This document shows, in pieces, positions 41,835 to 53,600 of a DNA stretch of 64,000 nucleotides. Within the stretch, counting starts at the first letter, position 1. Every line of letters starts with the position of its first letter. The position numbers were made by a program, and so were the translations under genes. The stretch is taken from the NCBI GenBank assembly GCA_950295325.1, contig OX485803.1, forward strand, positions 54,887,554-54,951,553, read 5' to 3'. The stretch comes from Polytrichum commune (lineage: Eukaryota; Streptophyta; Polytrichopsida; Polytrichales; Polytrichaceae). A model generated the notes under the pieces. It did not search any database. It was given only the letters and a program-made list of their open reading frames with translations, and was not told the origin of the DNA.

Positions 41835-43492
41835 CTATGCTTTAGATACACAAACACCAATTTGTGTTAGTGCAGTTTTGGAATTTGCTCCAAAGAAGCC
41901 TACAATGAAGCCTTTGTTTTGAGGAGAGGAGAAGCTTGTGCGAGCAACCCCTGGAATGGGGTCAATCTGTCCCCATTCGTATGTGTTTTGGTTGCTGTCA
42001 ACAAAAGTGAGAGAGTCCAACCCTGCCTTGGTGTAAGTTCCCTTGACTTGCACAAACGGCACGTTACCAGGGTTTCTAACCTGCCACTTGAACTGCACAA
42101 AACCAACAGACGTATGTTATTCAGATTCCAAAATTTCCTTGCTTTTCAAGTCTTCAGGAATGATGTGTGCATTATAATGTTGTTGACCACTCTTCTTAAT
42201 TGGACACCTTCATTTGAGTGGTACATGGTAAGGGTTGTAGCCCAGTGTCCGAGGTGATTTTTGAACATAATCGGTCAAAATCCTAGTGTTTCCAAGTCCA
42301 ACATGTGATCTTCCGGTTTTACTTCAATCACTTGAGGTATATTCCATAGATTCCTCTAAAATGATGGGTAATTTTCCTGAAGTCTTGAACTTCAACCGGT
42401 TATTGCTCAAACTCAACCGGTTCATCCGTAACTAGCGGTCAGTTATCCATGTTCATTGTTGTAGCCAGAAAACAGATGCCAAAAAGACACATATCATGAT
42501 GAGATTGAACTGCTCTAGCCGGGTCAACAATCAATACACCTGTATTTGAGTAGTGTGTAGTCAGGTGTAGATCTAAGAACGGTCACCAAAACGACTGATG
42601 TGTTTGAAAGAGATTGGAATGCATTCTCAAAATCTGTGAATTTATCTATGTTCAAAAGTCAGCATAAGTGGATTTATATGTTCATTTAATAAGAAAGAGA
42701 ATCTTCATAATAAGATATTCATTTAATCTCCAAAATTAGTGAGGAAAATGTCTGTGTAGCCTCGATTTGGATTTGCTAACAGCTTGTACTAGTTGCGTGT
42801 GATTATATCCTATAAAAAGTGGATGCTGAGCTCAAAGTGTCCAATTTCGTCCCGCTTAGCTAATCAAATTGAAGGTTACACACATGACCACATTTGAGCA
42901 TCTCCTCCTCATCTTCACAATAACCATCTTTTGCGTCACTACATTCAATATGGTCACAGGTTGAGATTTAAACTTACAGTAGCTTTCTTTCGGCCGGTGA
43001 CGGTGCCGTGGCTAAACGTGGTGTAGGAAGGGATGGATTTGTTGGCCACCAGAAAGTCCACCCACTCGGTCTTGATGCCCTTGATGCCTTTGTCAGTGAA
43101 ACTGAGGACGAACTGGGACATGTTGGCATGTTGGCCATCACTAAAGCCAGCAGGATCTGAGCCTGTGGGGATGGTGGGTGGCCATGGCCCATACGTCTTC
43201 TTGCAAGCTTGAAACCTCGCTGGAGGCCCTTCGACTCGTAGCATTCGTGAGGGGGCTAAGCTGAAAACAACACTTCCAAAGCTTGCTACAAGAATCTGAA
43301 AGGCAAAAAAAATATAATATGTCTTTGATACATTGACAATGTCCTATGCATCTCCAAGAGATTATTCCTAACATTGCTAAGCTTCTTGTAGGACCCCCTT
43401 GATGAGGAATCAAAAGCCATTCCAACAAGAATATTGGGTTGAATAATCCATATGCATCAGGGTTGCATCTAACTTACCCATATTGCCCCCAT
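41835..43492 (-). CDS. Small secreted jacalin-like lectin protein, 196 aa
   Basis: Three exons join in phase: 43478-43492 (15 nt), 42978-43295 and 41835-42092. The product starts MGAIWILVASFGSVVFSLAP, a good signal peptide assembled across the first intron. The rest is beta-rich: GIKTEWVDFLVANKS, then SHGTV, LDSLTFVDSNQNTYEWGQ, and GFIVGFFGANSKTALTQIGV. The last two match the end of a jacalin-type mannose-binding lectin fold (I-x-SLTF, KTYG, G-x-IVGF-x-G, L-x-x-IGV). The amino half is less typical. Donor and acceptor sites are GTAAGT with CTTTCAG or TGTGCAG. The second intron (42093-42977) carries a copy of the AACCGGTT repeat family. A minus-strand TATATATT near 43655 could be the promoter. 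Likely a secreted carbohydrate-binding protein; the family call is moderate. Confidence 0.65.
42243..42441 (+). repeat. Dispersed AACCGGTT-family repeat, copy A
   Basis: Aligns at high similarity with the reverse complement of 43999-44219. Shared runs include GGTCAAAATCCTAGTGTTTC, GAGGTATATTCCATAGATTC and CTCAAACTCAACCGGTTCAT. Lies in the second intron of the jacalin-like gene. Confidence 0.85.
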
Positions 43493-43998
43493 CTTGTTGG
43501 TAACATTCGCATGCTTAGAGCTTGCCTAGGCTATCCATTTAGGCCAATGGGTTAATATATGCATAGCCTAACAATGTCATGTTTATGTGAAGTAAGGAAC
43601 ATACATCCAAACCAATACTTAACCTAGAACCGACACCAAGAAATTTTGCACAATATATACATACTGACTATGAGGATGGTGCACCTCTTGAACACCTGAT
43701 ATAGGTGTCAGCCTTAGGTCACCTACAAATTCAACTCTTAACCCTTATGAAATTTGCATACAGTATCCAAACGATGTGTTCTTTAGTGCTTTGGAATCCT
43801 CTTGATCTAAAGAAAAAACAATCTCTTAACACTAATTCTGTCCGTTTTAGGTGTGTTGACCACAGTGATCAAATTAAGTTCAGAAACGTTTCATTGTTAT
43901 GGTAAAGATCTGAACAGAGCCTGATCCAATGGCCTGGCGAGACCCAAACTGTACTTAATTTGTCCAGAGATGGAACCTCATAATGCAATGAATGGGGA

Positions 43999-44219
43999 GA
44001 AACGACCGCTGGTTACAGATGAACCGGTTGAGTTTGAGAAATAACTGGTTGAACTTCAGGACTTCAGGAAAATTACTGATCATTATAGAGGAATCTATGG
44101 AATATACCTCAAAGTAATTTTTTAAAAAACCAAAAGATCGCAACTTATACTGTAACTGGTTGGATTTGGAAACACTAGGATTTTGACCAATTGTGCCCAA
44201 AAATCTCCCCAGACACTGT
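43999..44219 (-). repeat. Dispersed AACCGGTT-family repeat, copy B
   Basis: Inverted partner of 42243-42441 with about 20 extra bases (a run near CTGTAACTGG and an A/T run). Non-coding. It sits upstream of the jacalin-like gene. Confidence 0.85.
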
Positions 44220-45401
44220 CATAATGCGTACAATTTCAAAGGCACCGCATTCTGTAAACTTTGGGCCAAGTGCTGCAGAGGGAACCCAATCATGGTTAGA
44301 CTACCCCAAGCAATTAGGCCAGAAAGTGATATGTGGATCCCCTCTGCAGTTCCCACTCTATAGACTAAACCCCGCAAAGTCGAACTGCACTGAAAGAAAA
44401 TTGGCACAACTATATACAATGCCATTGCAAATGTAGAGACTTGAAATTGAATTGTGACTTGAAAAGTGGACTCAAGATTGAAAAGTTAATGCTCTGTTTA
44501 CACCCAACCCAGCTTGTCGAACATCAGATTCAACACAGATGGGCACACGTTGATGGATTATACTCAACGAATTATCGTGCAGATGGGGCTCAAGACATCA
44601 GAATGTGTGCAAATTGAAATCAGGAACGAACTGAGCAGACTCTCCACTGCTTGACCGCTCTGGATTCCTGGGATCTAAGTTCCTCTTATCAACTCTCTAC
44701 TGAAGACATATACCCAAGATTCACAAAACTTGTAAAGTACCCCAACACCTGCCTCAGTACTAGTTCAGATTGCCAAAGCAGGGTTAATATCTATCAGCTT
44801 GACATATTGCAAATCCCAGCTAGCAAATTGTTGAATCCCACGTGAAGTTGGGTTTCTTACCCCGAGCAGCAGAAGGCGGATCGAACGCAACCTGGATGTC
44901 GCCATCATCTCTGAGCAGTATGCAACTCTGGGATGCCAAGGAGGTCGTATCTGATGCTTTGGTAACTTACACATTAGTGCTGGGCTACATCTTATAAGTA
45001 CTTATCACGAAGGGATAACCTTGACCAGTACGGCTGAGTACAAGCTGGGAACCCACCGGCTGTTCTGTTGACTTTTGGCTACAGGTTTCTCCTGATCCGA
45101 AGATTTTCCATCCTCGATCGGAATTGGATGGAATGGTCATCGGGGATGCAAAAGTCATCGATGCCGGTAGGTAAGTAGGTAGTGTACATTCAGCACATCG
45201 CAGAAGCGGCAGCTGGTGTGAAGGCTGGGACGAGTCAGTAAGTTATCTCTGACAGATGACCTATTCATCCGCATCCGCATCCGCCTCCGCACCCTTGAAC
45301 ACAAATATAGTACATTTCTGGGCCCACTGACATGTGGAGTAGGCAGGTTACCTTAAAGCACGAGGTGAACTTTGACTTCCTCCCAGAGTTTCATGTGTTG
45401 T

Positions 45402-45515
45402 GGTTACAGCTGAGCCGGTTGAGTATGAGATATCCGGTTCAAGACTTTTAAGCAAATCACTGATCCAGTGTTCCAGATTGAAGTCTTCAATGCCCTTCAA
45501 AATATACCTCTCTCA
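45402..45515 (-). repeat. Dispersed AACCGGTT-family repeat, copy C (partial)
   Basis: Weaker match to copy B: GTTACAGCTGAGCCGGTTGAG, then TATCCGGTTCAAGACTT, CACTGATC and AAAATATACCTC in the same order. Confidence 0.5.
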
Positions 45516-46251
45516 AAACAACCTTTCAAAACGCAACCCCAAATTGAAAATGAAGATGTCACTTCGAGTCCTCAATATAATATGCCCGTCAAGCACTGCT
45601 CATACTCAAATTGATCACTCAAATTTCATTCATGGCTGGAGAGCGGAGACTTGAGAGTCGAGAGTTCCTCACTTTTCTTGCTCGCTACCACCTCCGTCCC
45701 TGAAGTTGTAATTTCTTAGACTCCCCTCGGATGCTCATCTCCTCCAGATCCGTCATTTTCTTCATCTCCATCACCACACACCTCAACACCGAGAAACTCA
45801 TTAGATCAATTTGTTTTGGTAGCCATTCTGACACGCCAAATCGGTGACTTCCGACTTGATCTACTTCACACTAGTAGGGGATGGATGGGCAGGCATGCAC
45901 GCATGGGGGGTTGGATTACCACAAGCCTAAATGTTCAACTGCTAATGCAAGGATTGAAATCGGGAATTAAATCTAGGAGAACTAGATGCAAGGCTCTCCT
46001 ATTTGGGGTGAAATCTAGAACTAGATTTAGATGGATAGTTGTATGACTAGCTATTGGGTTTGCTCTGTTAGTTTTGGGATGGAGGTTTGGAGATCAACGT
46101 GGAATTATTTGGGGTGAGGAGGAATGTGATGGAGTAGTAGTAGTAGTGGAAGATCAATGGTTGCAAGGATGCTTGTAAGGATGATTTCTTCACTGTGTAA
46201 TTTGATCAAGCGCTATTGCTATGTTGTGGATCGTCCTTCGTGGGCATTTGT

Positions 46252-46269
46252 GATGATGATGATGATGAT
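46252..46269. repeat. (GAT)n microsatellite
   Basis: Six GAT-phase units in a row. Confidence 0.95.
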
Positions 46270-46490
46270 CTTAATTGTGAAAAATCACTTTGCTTTCGTT
46301 GAAATCTGATGTTAGGCCCCCAATGATGAGAAGTGACGCACAAGAGTGTTCCAAGGTTATTCGAAACATGCATTGATGATGGTTATAGGGGTTAGGGGGT
46401 CTCGGTTCATTTAAGTAATCATGTTAAAGGATTTTGTAGTATTGGAGTTCAAGAGAATGTTGAACATGCAAAGATAGAACTAACTATGAG

Positions 46491-47000
46491 ATGTTATTCA
46501 ATGCCGCCATGTTTTTTAGCCCAAAGCACTATCCCAAAGATGAATTGGATAGAGGGACATTAATTGAGCAATGGCTAAATTGGTTGGTAACACATTTCTG
46601 TTGGAGCGATGACCTTGTTAATCAATGCAATGCGGACTTGCTAGAATTCGTGGAGATGTTATCTTATGTTTGTGAACATCGAGGTATGCATGAAGCTTGG
46701 TTTTCTTGTGGCAATGAACAGGAGTTCATGATTAATTGGCCAACTCTCATGTCGCTATGGCAAGCAATCCCAACTAGCATCAATGTTTGTTAGTGTGGTT
46801 TTTCGAAGCAAAATTGGGTTAAGAGCGAAAGGAAAACTAGACTCAACCTTGACACACTAGATGCTTTAATGAGGGTTAATTTAAATGGGTTTGCAGTTGA
46901 ATTCATGGATTGGAATGGCATTTTTGAATCTTGGAAAACCGCCACAAGAACCAACAAATGTAAGGCATTGTCACTACAAGAAGTGGAGTTAGATGATTGA
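46491..47000 (+). pseudogene. hAT-type transposase, C-terminal remnant
   Basis: One frame broken by a single TAG at 46791-46793. Before it: LFNAAMFFSPKHYP and WPTLMSLWQAIPTSINVC. After it: CGFSKQNWVKSERKTRLNLD, then TLDALMRVNLNG, ending at TGA 46998-47000. The pattern of a hydrophobic helix, a small-residue run, then GFSxQN-x-xKS-x-x-R-x-x-LN and LDALMR is the hAT dimerisation region. The stop falls where Glu of the usual ERGFS motif is expected, and the next codon (Arg to Cys) fits C-to-T decay. No upstream catalytic part is recognisable. Confidence 0.7.
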
Positions 47001-47673
47001 TTCTTAATTCTTCACATTGTACTAGAAGCATGTATCATATAATTCATGCACAAGTTTAATATGAGTTTTATATTTCATTTCTATATTATTGGATTAACGT
47101 CTTGGATTTTGAACCAGCCTTTCAACTGAAGGGCTGAAATTTGAGAGCCCTTCAAAATGAAACGCATGAGGGCTTCAATCTTGAACACTACACTGATCAT
47201 TTCAAAAGAATCTATAGAATATACATTAAATTAAATCAGGAATAGGTACCATGTGTATGACCATATATTTGAGCGATGTTATGATCAACATTTTGGGCTT
47301 AAATGGGAAAAGGTGGAATGCTTGACTCACCATATGTATTAAAACTCTTCATTGTCCTTCATGACCTTAAGGGATCTTACAACCTCCTCCATGACCATAA
47401 TCCTTCATTATTCCCTCAATACGGCACGGAGGGGAGGTTTTAAGATTGTATCATCATTTGTGGAACCCTTCTTTTGGATCACTTTGGGAATTGCCAGAGA
47501 TCTCAGCGCCAAGGAATTAGGGTTTAGGCTCAAGTGGGCTGTATTATCTTATCAATTTCAGACATGCACTGACAAATGATTTTATTTTTTTATTTATTTT
47601 ATCTTACATTCAATACATGTTATCTTTGTAAAATTCCTTCATTTAATCTTGACAAAAGCTTAAGAACCCTTCC
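47001..47673. other. Spacer between hAT remnant and REV1 3' end
   Basis: Contains a small piece of the AACCGGTT-family repeat at 47185-47230 (ACTGATCATT, then GAATCTATAGAATATAC) and the REV1 3' UTR. No gene seen. Confidence 0.5.
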
Positions 47674-50600
47674 CTAAATTTGATAACAAACATTATAATA
47701 TGGTTTTGTACACGACTGATAAGGTACTGAAGACACCCAACTTCTTTCGACTTGATGAACAATCCAATTCTGCAAATGTCTAGAGGACCAAACTGTTCTG
47801 AGCAGTGAACTTATACCATCCACAGCCTGCAATTAGATGGAGTAACATAATCTGCTGAATACTAGGAAATGAATATTCTGATTTTTTATTTTTTATTTTT
47901 TTCCTTTGAATAACTCAATCAAAGTTTGATACAAAGCCCAACCTCACTGAGGTATTGGGAAATATAAATGGTCACTAAAATTTCAAGTGGCCTCCATAGT
48001 AGTCTCCAACAGCTCCCTGCTCATCACAAACCACTTGCCATATGTTATATATGCAAATTTCATGGCAAAGTGAAATAACAAATTGACACCTTCAACAAAT
48101 GCAACAAAGTAATATATTACCTCAGTATCTCATCCACTCAGAATCATCCTCAATAAGCCAATTATGTGAACAGATTACTATTTGGTTCTGAGCAAATCCT
48201 TCTGGCTCACAAATCGGCTACTTTAACATGGAATCAATACACTAAACAACAGGCAGGAGGAACAAATGATACCTGAATGAAGGGAGCAGTGAAATGTTCA
48301 ACAATTTTCCAAAGGTGGGACTTGGCAGCAACTCTTTTGAGAACCCGTGTGACCATGCACACTTCTTCCAAGTCAGAAGCTACCTTAAGCTGAATGTACT
48401 GTTTCAGCAACTCCACACAGCTCTCTGTAATTGTTTCATCATTGGTCATCGGACTATTCTGTGAAAGATGCGGAAGTAATGAGAGCAAGACCGCCGAGAA
48501 GGGCTTCGATGAAAGACCAGACAACATTTGCTCAGCTAAAAAACACAAAGTGTTGAACTCTGCAAGGCAAATCTAAAGCATCAGGCTTTCTCCAGTACTG
48601 AAACCTCCACATTCTCAAATGAAGGTAGCCACAAACTGCATTGCAATGTAAGGGTTCTTGAATCTACAAATTAAGAAAAATATCAAACACAGGCACATAA
48701 AGGGCAGATTCTTTTGGCAGATCAAAGAATTCCATCTACAGAGGAAGTTGGAACCAAATTACTTCAAGCATAGGTAGAATCAAGAGCACTTACCTGCAAG
48801 TTTGAATTCCTTGAACAATGGTACCCATTTGGGAGGGGAACCACACCAAAGATTTGTTAGAAGTGTTTGTCTATCAGCAGTTTTCAAATCTTGTGGTTGC
48901 TTCACTAATTGTTCAGTCTTGCTTGTGCTGGCTCCCTTTGCAAGATTAGGGACCACGCTGGGTTCAGTGTGTACAAACTTTGGGACTGACGGCCTGGCAA
49001 TACTTTCTGACTGTTGCCGCTTATACTCTTCCTCTAGTTCCCTTCGCAATGATATTGGGAGCGCAGCCATTACTGATGGATCCAACTACAACCACATAGG
49101 AAATCTCTAATTCATCAGCATGAAAGATGCTAAAAATTGACAAATGAGACTGTCTGATGATAACCAACATCAAGACAAGAACTGTATGTAATGAATCCAA
49201 CAGTTGATGGAGATTCTTGCAGCTACCCAAGAAACTTTAAACTCATTAGTTGGATTGCCACCTGTAGTAAGGCAAAAGGTTACTGCAATATTTATTTAAC
49301 GGCTCCTACTGGATCTTAACACACAAATTCAGCTTACAAACATGAGAGAGTCCTCAAAACCACTGCCGTGAATAATGGCTTACCTGTGATGCTGGTGGCA
49401 ATGCTGTAATTTCGGAATTGTCCGAAGGCAGCCTTGATGACTCCCCATTGTCAGACCGAGACTCCAATGGCAAAGGCAAAGCCCTTTTGACACTTCCAGA
49501 AAATTGTTTCTCAAATAGCGTCTCCAATTTGACACCTTGCTTTGATGAATGTCTATTTGATACTCTTTTTGCTGGAGATACAGGTGCAGAACGGCTTCCT
49601 ACAGTGGCCTTCCTTGGTGCAATTGTGGGATGGCCTGGAAGCTCGTCATACACTGCTCTGATCTCAGCTAGAATTTCAGGTGGAAGTGACGCTAAAACAG
49701 AAGGGTCTAAGTCAGACATTGCTGGTAAAGTTGTGGGAAGTAGTTTTCCAGAATCTTCTGCCTTTATCACAGTCTGTATTGGAGGCTTCCAACCTGGTCC
49801 AGTGTGTCCAGTTGAAACAGTTACATTCTTTGATACTGGAGATGTGATTTTTGGCAATCCTGATTGTGCTTTGGAAGGAATCCGTTCTGCACATAAATGA
49901 GAAAGTATTAGTGCACAGCCCGGAAAATAAAGGACTATGCAAGCCATGAGAACACTTTACCTGAATGCTCTTACTACTGACAGCAAACAAACTCTGCTCT
50001 TGCAAATATCTAGTCTAATATCATCAAAATCTAGCATGTGACTGCCTTATCAATTGTCATATATACTAATATGTCACCCTACTTAAGCTATTTGGAAGTG
50101 GAAAGATCTGAAATACACCTGCACCTGCTCAACTTTCCCCCATTCACCATTCCTGCGACAATTAGAAACACTATCGAAGAGGGTGTTCACTGCCTGATCC
50201 TAGTTCAAGACTCCAGAAAGTTAAAAGACACACTGGTTCAGGATACCTAGATGTGAGGTAAATTCATCTTGTGGCCATGAGTTTGGTCGTGGGATTGGAG
50301 CTTCCATAAATTTGTCGACAGCCGGCTGAGTATGTCCAGTACTGAAGGGTTTGTTGCCATCTCCACTTGTGTCAACAAATCCAGATTTGCAGCCTTGTAG
50401 AGCATCTTCGGGTAAAATTTCCTTTGTCCTTTGTGGAGCTAACCATGACTCCAAGGCGCCCTGATGACCTTGCCCGCCTGCATTTGTTAGGTGTCAGCGC
50501 TATGTTCACTCAATTTGGTGTAGTCTCTACTTTGGAGAGTGTTGTACAGAACAAATTGTATATTAGATATTAAGCTGACAATAAAAATTCTTTACTGGAA

Positions 50601-53600
50601 ATTGATTATCTAAAGAGCTATTCATTGGTCAATATGTTTTGAATATCAATCTAATTTACACAATTCCTAGTCCATCTTAATGGCTCAATCCCTGACGTAT
50701 GGTTTCAGTTGATGAATATGATAGGTCACTCTTTTCTCTAATAGTTCAGTTCAGTTGTGTGAGTTCAGTTGGAAAACCAATTTTGGAAATACCAAACATT
50801 TACACAACCGCAACAACCTTTTGCCAATGCATGTGTGCTATAGGTACTCATCCAAGAGGAATACAAAGAGTAGCACCTTTCAAAGGCTGGCCACTGGTGA
50901 CCGGTTCAAGCCTTGTGACTTGCAGACCAACACCCCGCACTTCCCGTACATCTGCAAATTAAGACAGGATCAATCCTCTCCACCAATCATGCTGTCCCAC
51001 CCAGACTTATTTCATACATGTAAGCACAAAATCAGGTAAAAAGCCACAAGCAGTAAACAAACAAGAGAATTTAAAGATACCAAATTGGAAGGAATTGAAG
51101 AGCTGTTTTGCCACCCGGAACAGGACCTCCTGAGAATCCGTAGCATATGCCACCTGTATTCACACCATAATGTCCTGCATCATCAGATGTACTAACCCCG
51201 GGACATATCATCAAGATACTTTCTGATCCCCTATGCAAGAAAAACGTTATGACCTTCCATTCCATGAATTTACCGTTTCTAAACGACTAAAATTGTCACA
51301 GACTCCACATCCCATGAACTTTGAGGGTTCACCTTCACCTTCCTTTCGCCGCTTCACCTGAATACAGAATTCAAGACCAAGAACCTGAATGAGATAAGAT
51401 TGTAATGTGGTACTGAAGATAATGAGTGCCCAAAAACATGTTGCTAACGCTAGATGGCACAACAACATCAATAACTCCAAAGAGTGCTAGGGGATAATAA
51501 ATTCTAAAAATAGATCAACATTGAGCGACCATGATTCAGTACCTTCAATGTGATGGTGCGGCCTTTAGAAGCAGCTTCTTGTAAGCGTTTTGCCACCTCT
51601 GTGGATAAAGTGACTAAAAAGCGCTGAGCCTGACCTTAGAGACCACATGTAAATAAGACTGTCAAGGATGCGCATTATGGTATCATAGATCTTTTACTCA
51701 TGATCAATATCATGAGTAACTAATTTAAAGCCCATGCCAAACCATTTTGAAGCTTTTAATAATTATAATGTAGACAAGTCTTGCATTTGAATTAAGTTTG
51801 AAGCCAATTCTTTCAGTTGAGATCCAGTAATTCTTAATCAGTAAGCTTTGGATATAGAAGTTGTCTCATGTTCAAGTGTCTTACATCTTCCTGGACCAAG
51901 AACCGCACACCCCAGTTTACTTCTGCACCAATTGACTTACGTTCCTGCCATGATTGCAACATGTAGGTCATTTGAAACCATTCGTTTTTAACTGCCAGGA
52001 AAGAACTTCATCATAACAGAGTATGTTGATGTCTCAATTGACAGAAAGAGCATCAGTGAGGTGATTCACCATGTACTTATGCCACAGCACAATCTGGTAA
52101 CCACCTCCACAGGCGTTTCACCTCTAATTTTTAGAGGCCATTTCCTACAATTCCTTGTTGGGTACTAATACAGGCAAAAACTGACCAAGACATAGATTCA
52201 CATAACCATTTAGTAAGAAAAAGAAGGGGGGTTATCATTGAACCATTCCTATCAGAGAATTAGATAACTTGTAAGGAAGAGGTGACAGACCATGCAACAT
52301 GCAGTACTCTATATCTTGTTGTAAGTGCAATCAAATATACTGATCTTTTTCAGCCCATATATTGAATTTCTTAACCTGCCTATGTCAAGAACTCCTCAAC
52401 TTGGACTCTGTAGACATGTATGAAGAATTACCTGAGCTGCATGAACTTCACGCACATCAATACCTCGTGCATAGGACCAGAGCATGTCACCTGTCTTCAT
52501 TCCAAACTCTTTCTTCAAAAAATCCTGCCCCAGATTTACATCACCCAAAGTCACTATAGGTCCATCAATGAGCATCTCACAACTGAACTTTAGGAATGAA
52601 TGACATATTCACATGCCTTCGATAATTTCTGCAGATCACAACACTTTCGAAGATTGTGCAAGTGTAACTTCTCCTTCAAAGTCCATCCAACACCAGGAAG
52701 GTCCTCCACTGCTAGTGTTGCCAGGAATTCCTCCACCTGGTGTTTTGCAACCAGCCAAGGAACTAATATTGAGCACACGATATGATGTTGGTTTCTTTAA
52801 GCACAGATCAAAGACACACTTTTAATGGTTATATAGTTTTATAGTAAATCGACACATGCCATAGAAATTGAATATCTTACATCAAGTACCTTAATTATCC
52901 CAATGTTCTAAGGTCTAAAGTTGTCTTAGATACAGGTTTCTAGGTAGTTTGAACATGATCAAGACAAGAAATGAATGTAGACAGTACCTGCTCAGGTGTA
53001 ATACAATATTGACCATTGGGCTTGGCCTTACGTGTAGCCAGGCGTGATAACAACATGTTCCCAGCAATACCTGCACTTGCAGTACATTGTGTTGCATCAA
53101 AGATTTCTCTTCTGATGGATGTTGCTATATCAATTGGATCACCTTGTCCTGTTACGTCCAAGAAAGCTTCATCACAGCTTACAGCCTGGACAATCACAGA
53201 CAAAATGCCAAAACATCATATGTGATGAGAGGTATCATCCAGAGGGCCAAAAAATAAATTCTAGAGGTGATACAAACTGTCTAATTGAATATCATAAAGT
53301 GCACGCTTCTAACAGGTAGAATTTAACCCACTTCCGAACTACCAACCTCCACTATCCTCATATAGTAACATGAGAGGATTCAAGATTCAGTATTAGAATT
53401 TTATGAAATATGAAAACTTCAATTGGCGAACTAATAAAAAAGTGAAACTCGAACAGCACTCCCCTTGTGCTTGTCTTTGTGAAACGGTCTCAAAACCAAC
53501 ATCAAATAGCCTCAAAACCAACAACAAAGAAAAGAAAATAAAGCCAGACAAGAACCTTCACCAAATCACAATTCTAGAGAAGGAAAGTACTCAACTGTGA

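Larger units (their letters stand above)
43493..46490. other. Repeat-rich intergenic region
   Basis: Apart from repeat copies B and C and a GAT microsatellite, I see no gene. The plus-strand frames in it are short and featureless. Confidence 0.45.

Noticed and set aside
48573-48660. Possible extra REV1 exon between exons 22 and 23
   Set aside because: Its translation does not resemble REV1, and direct joining of 48794 to 48535 keeps phase and gives a plausible C-terminal domain.
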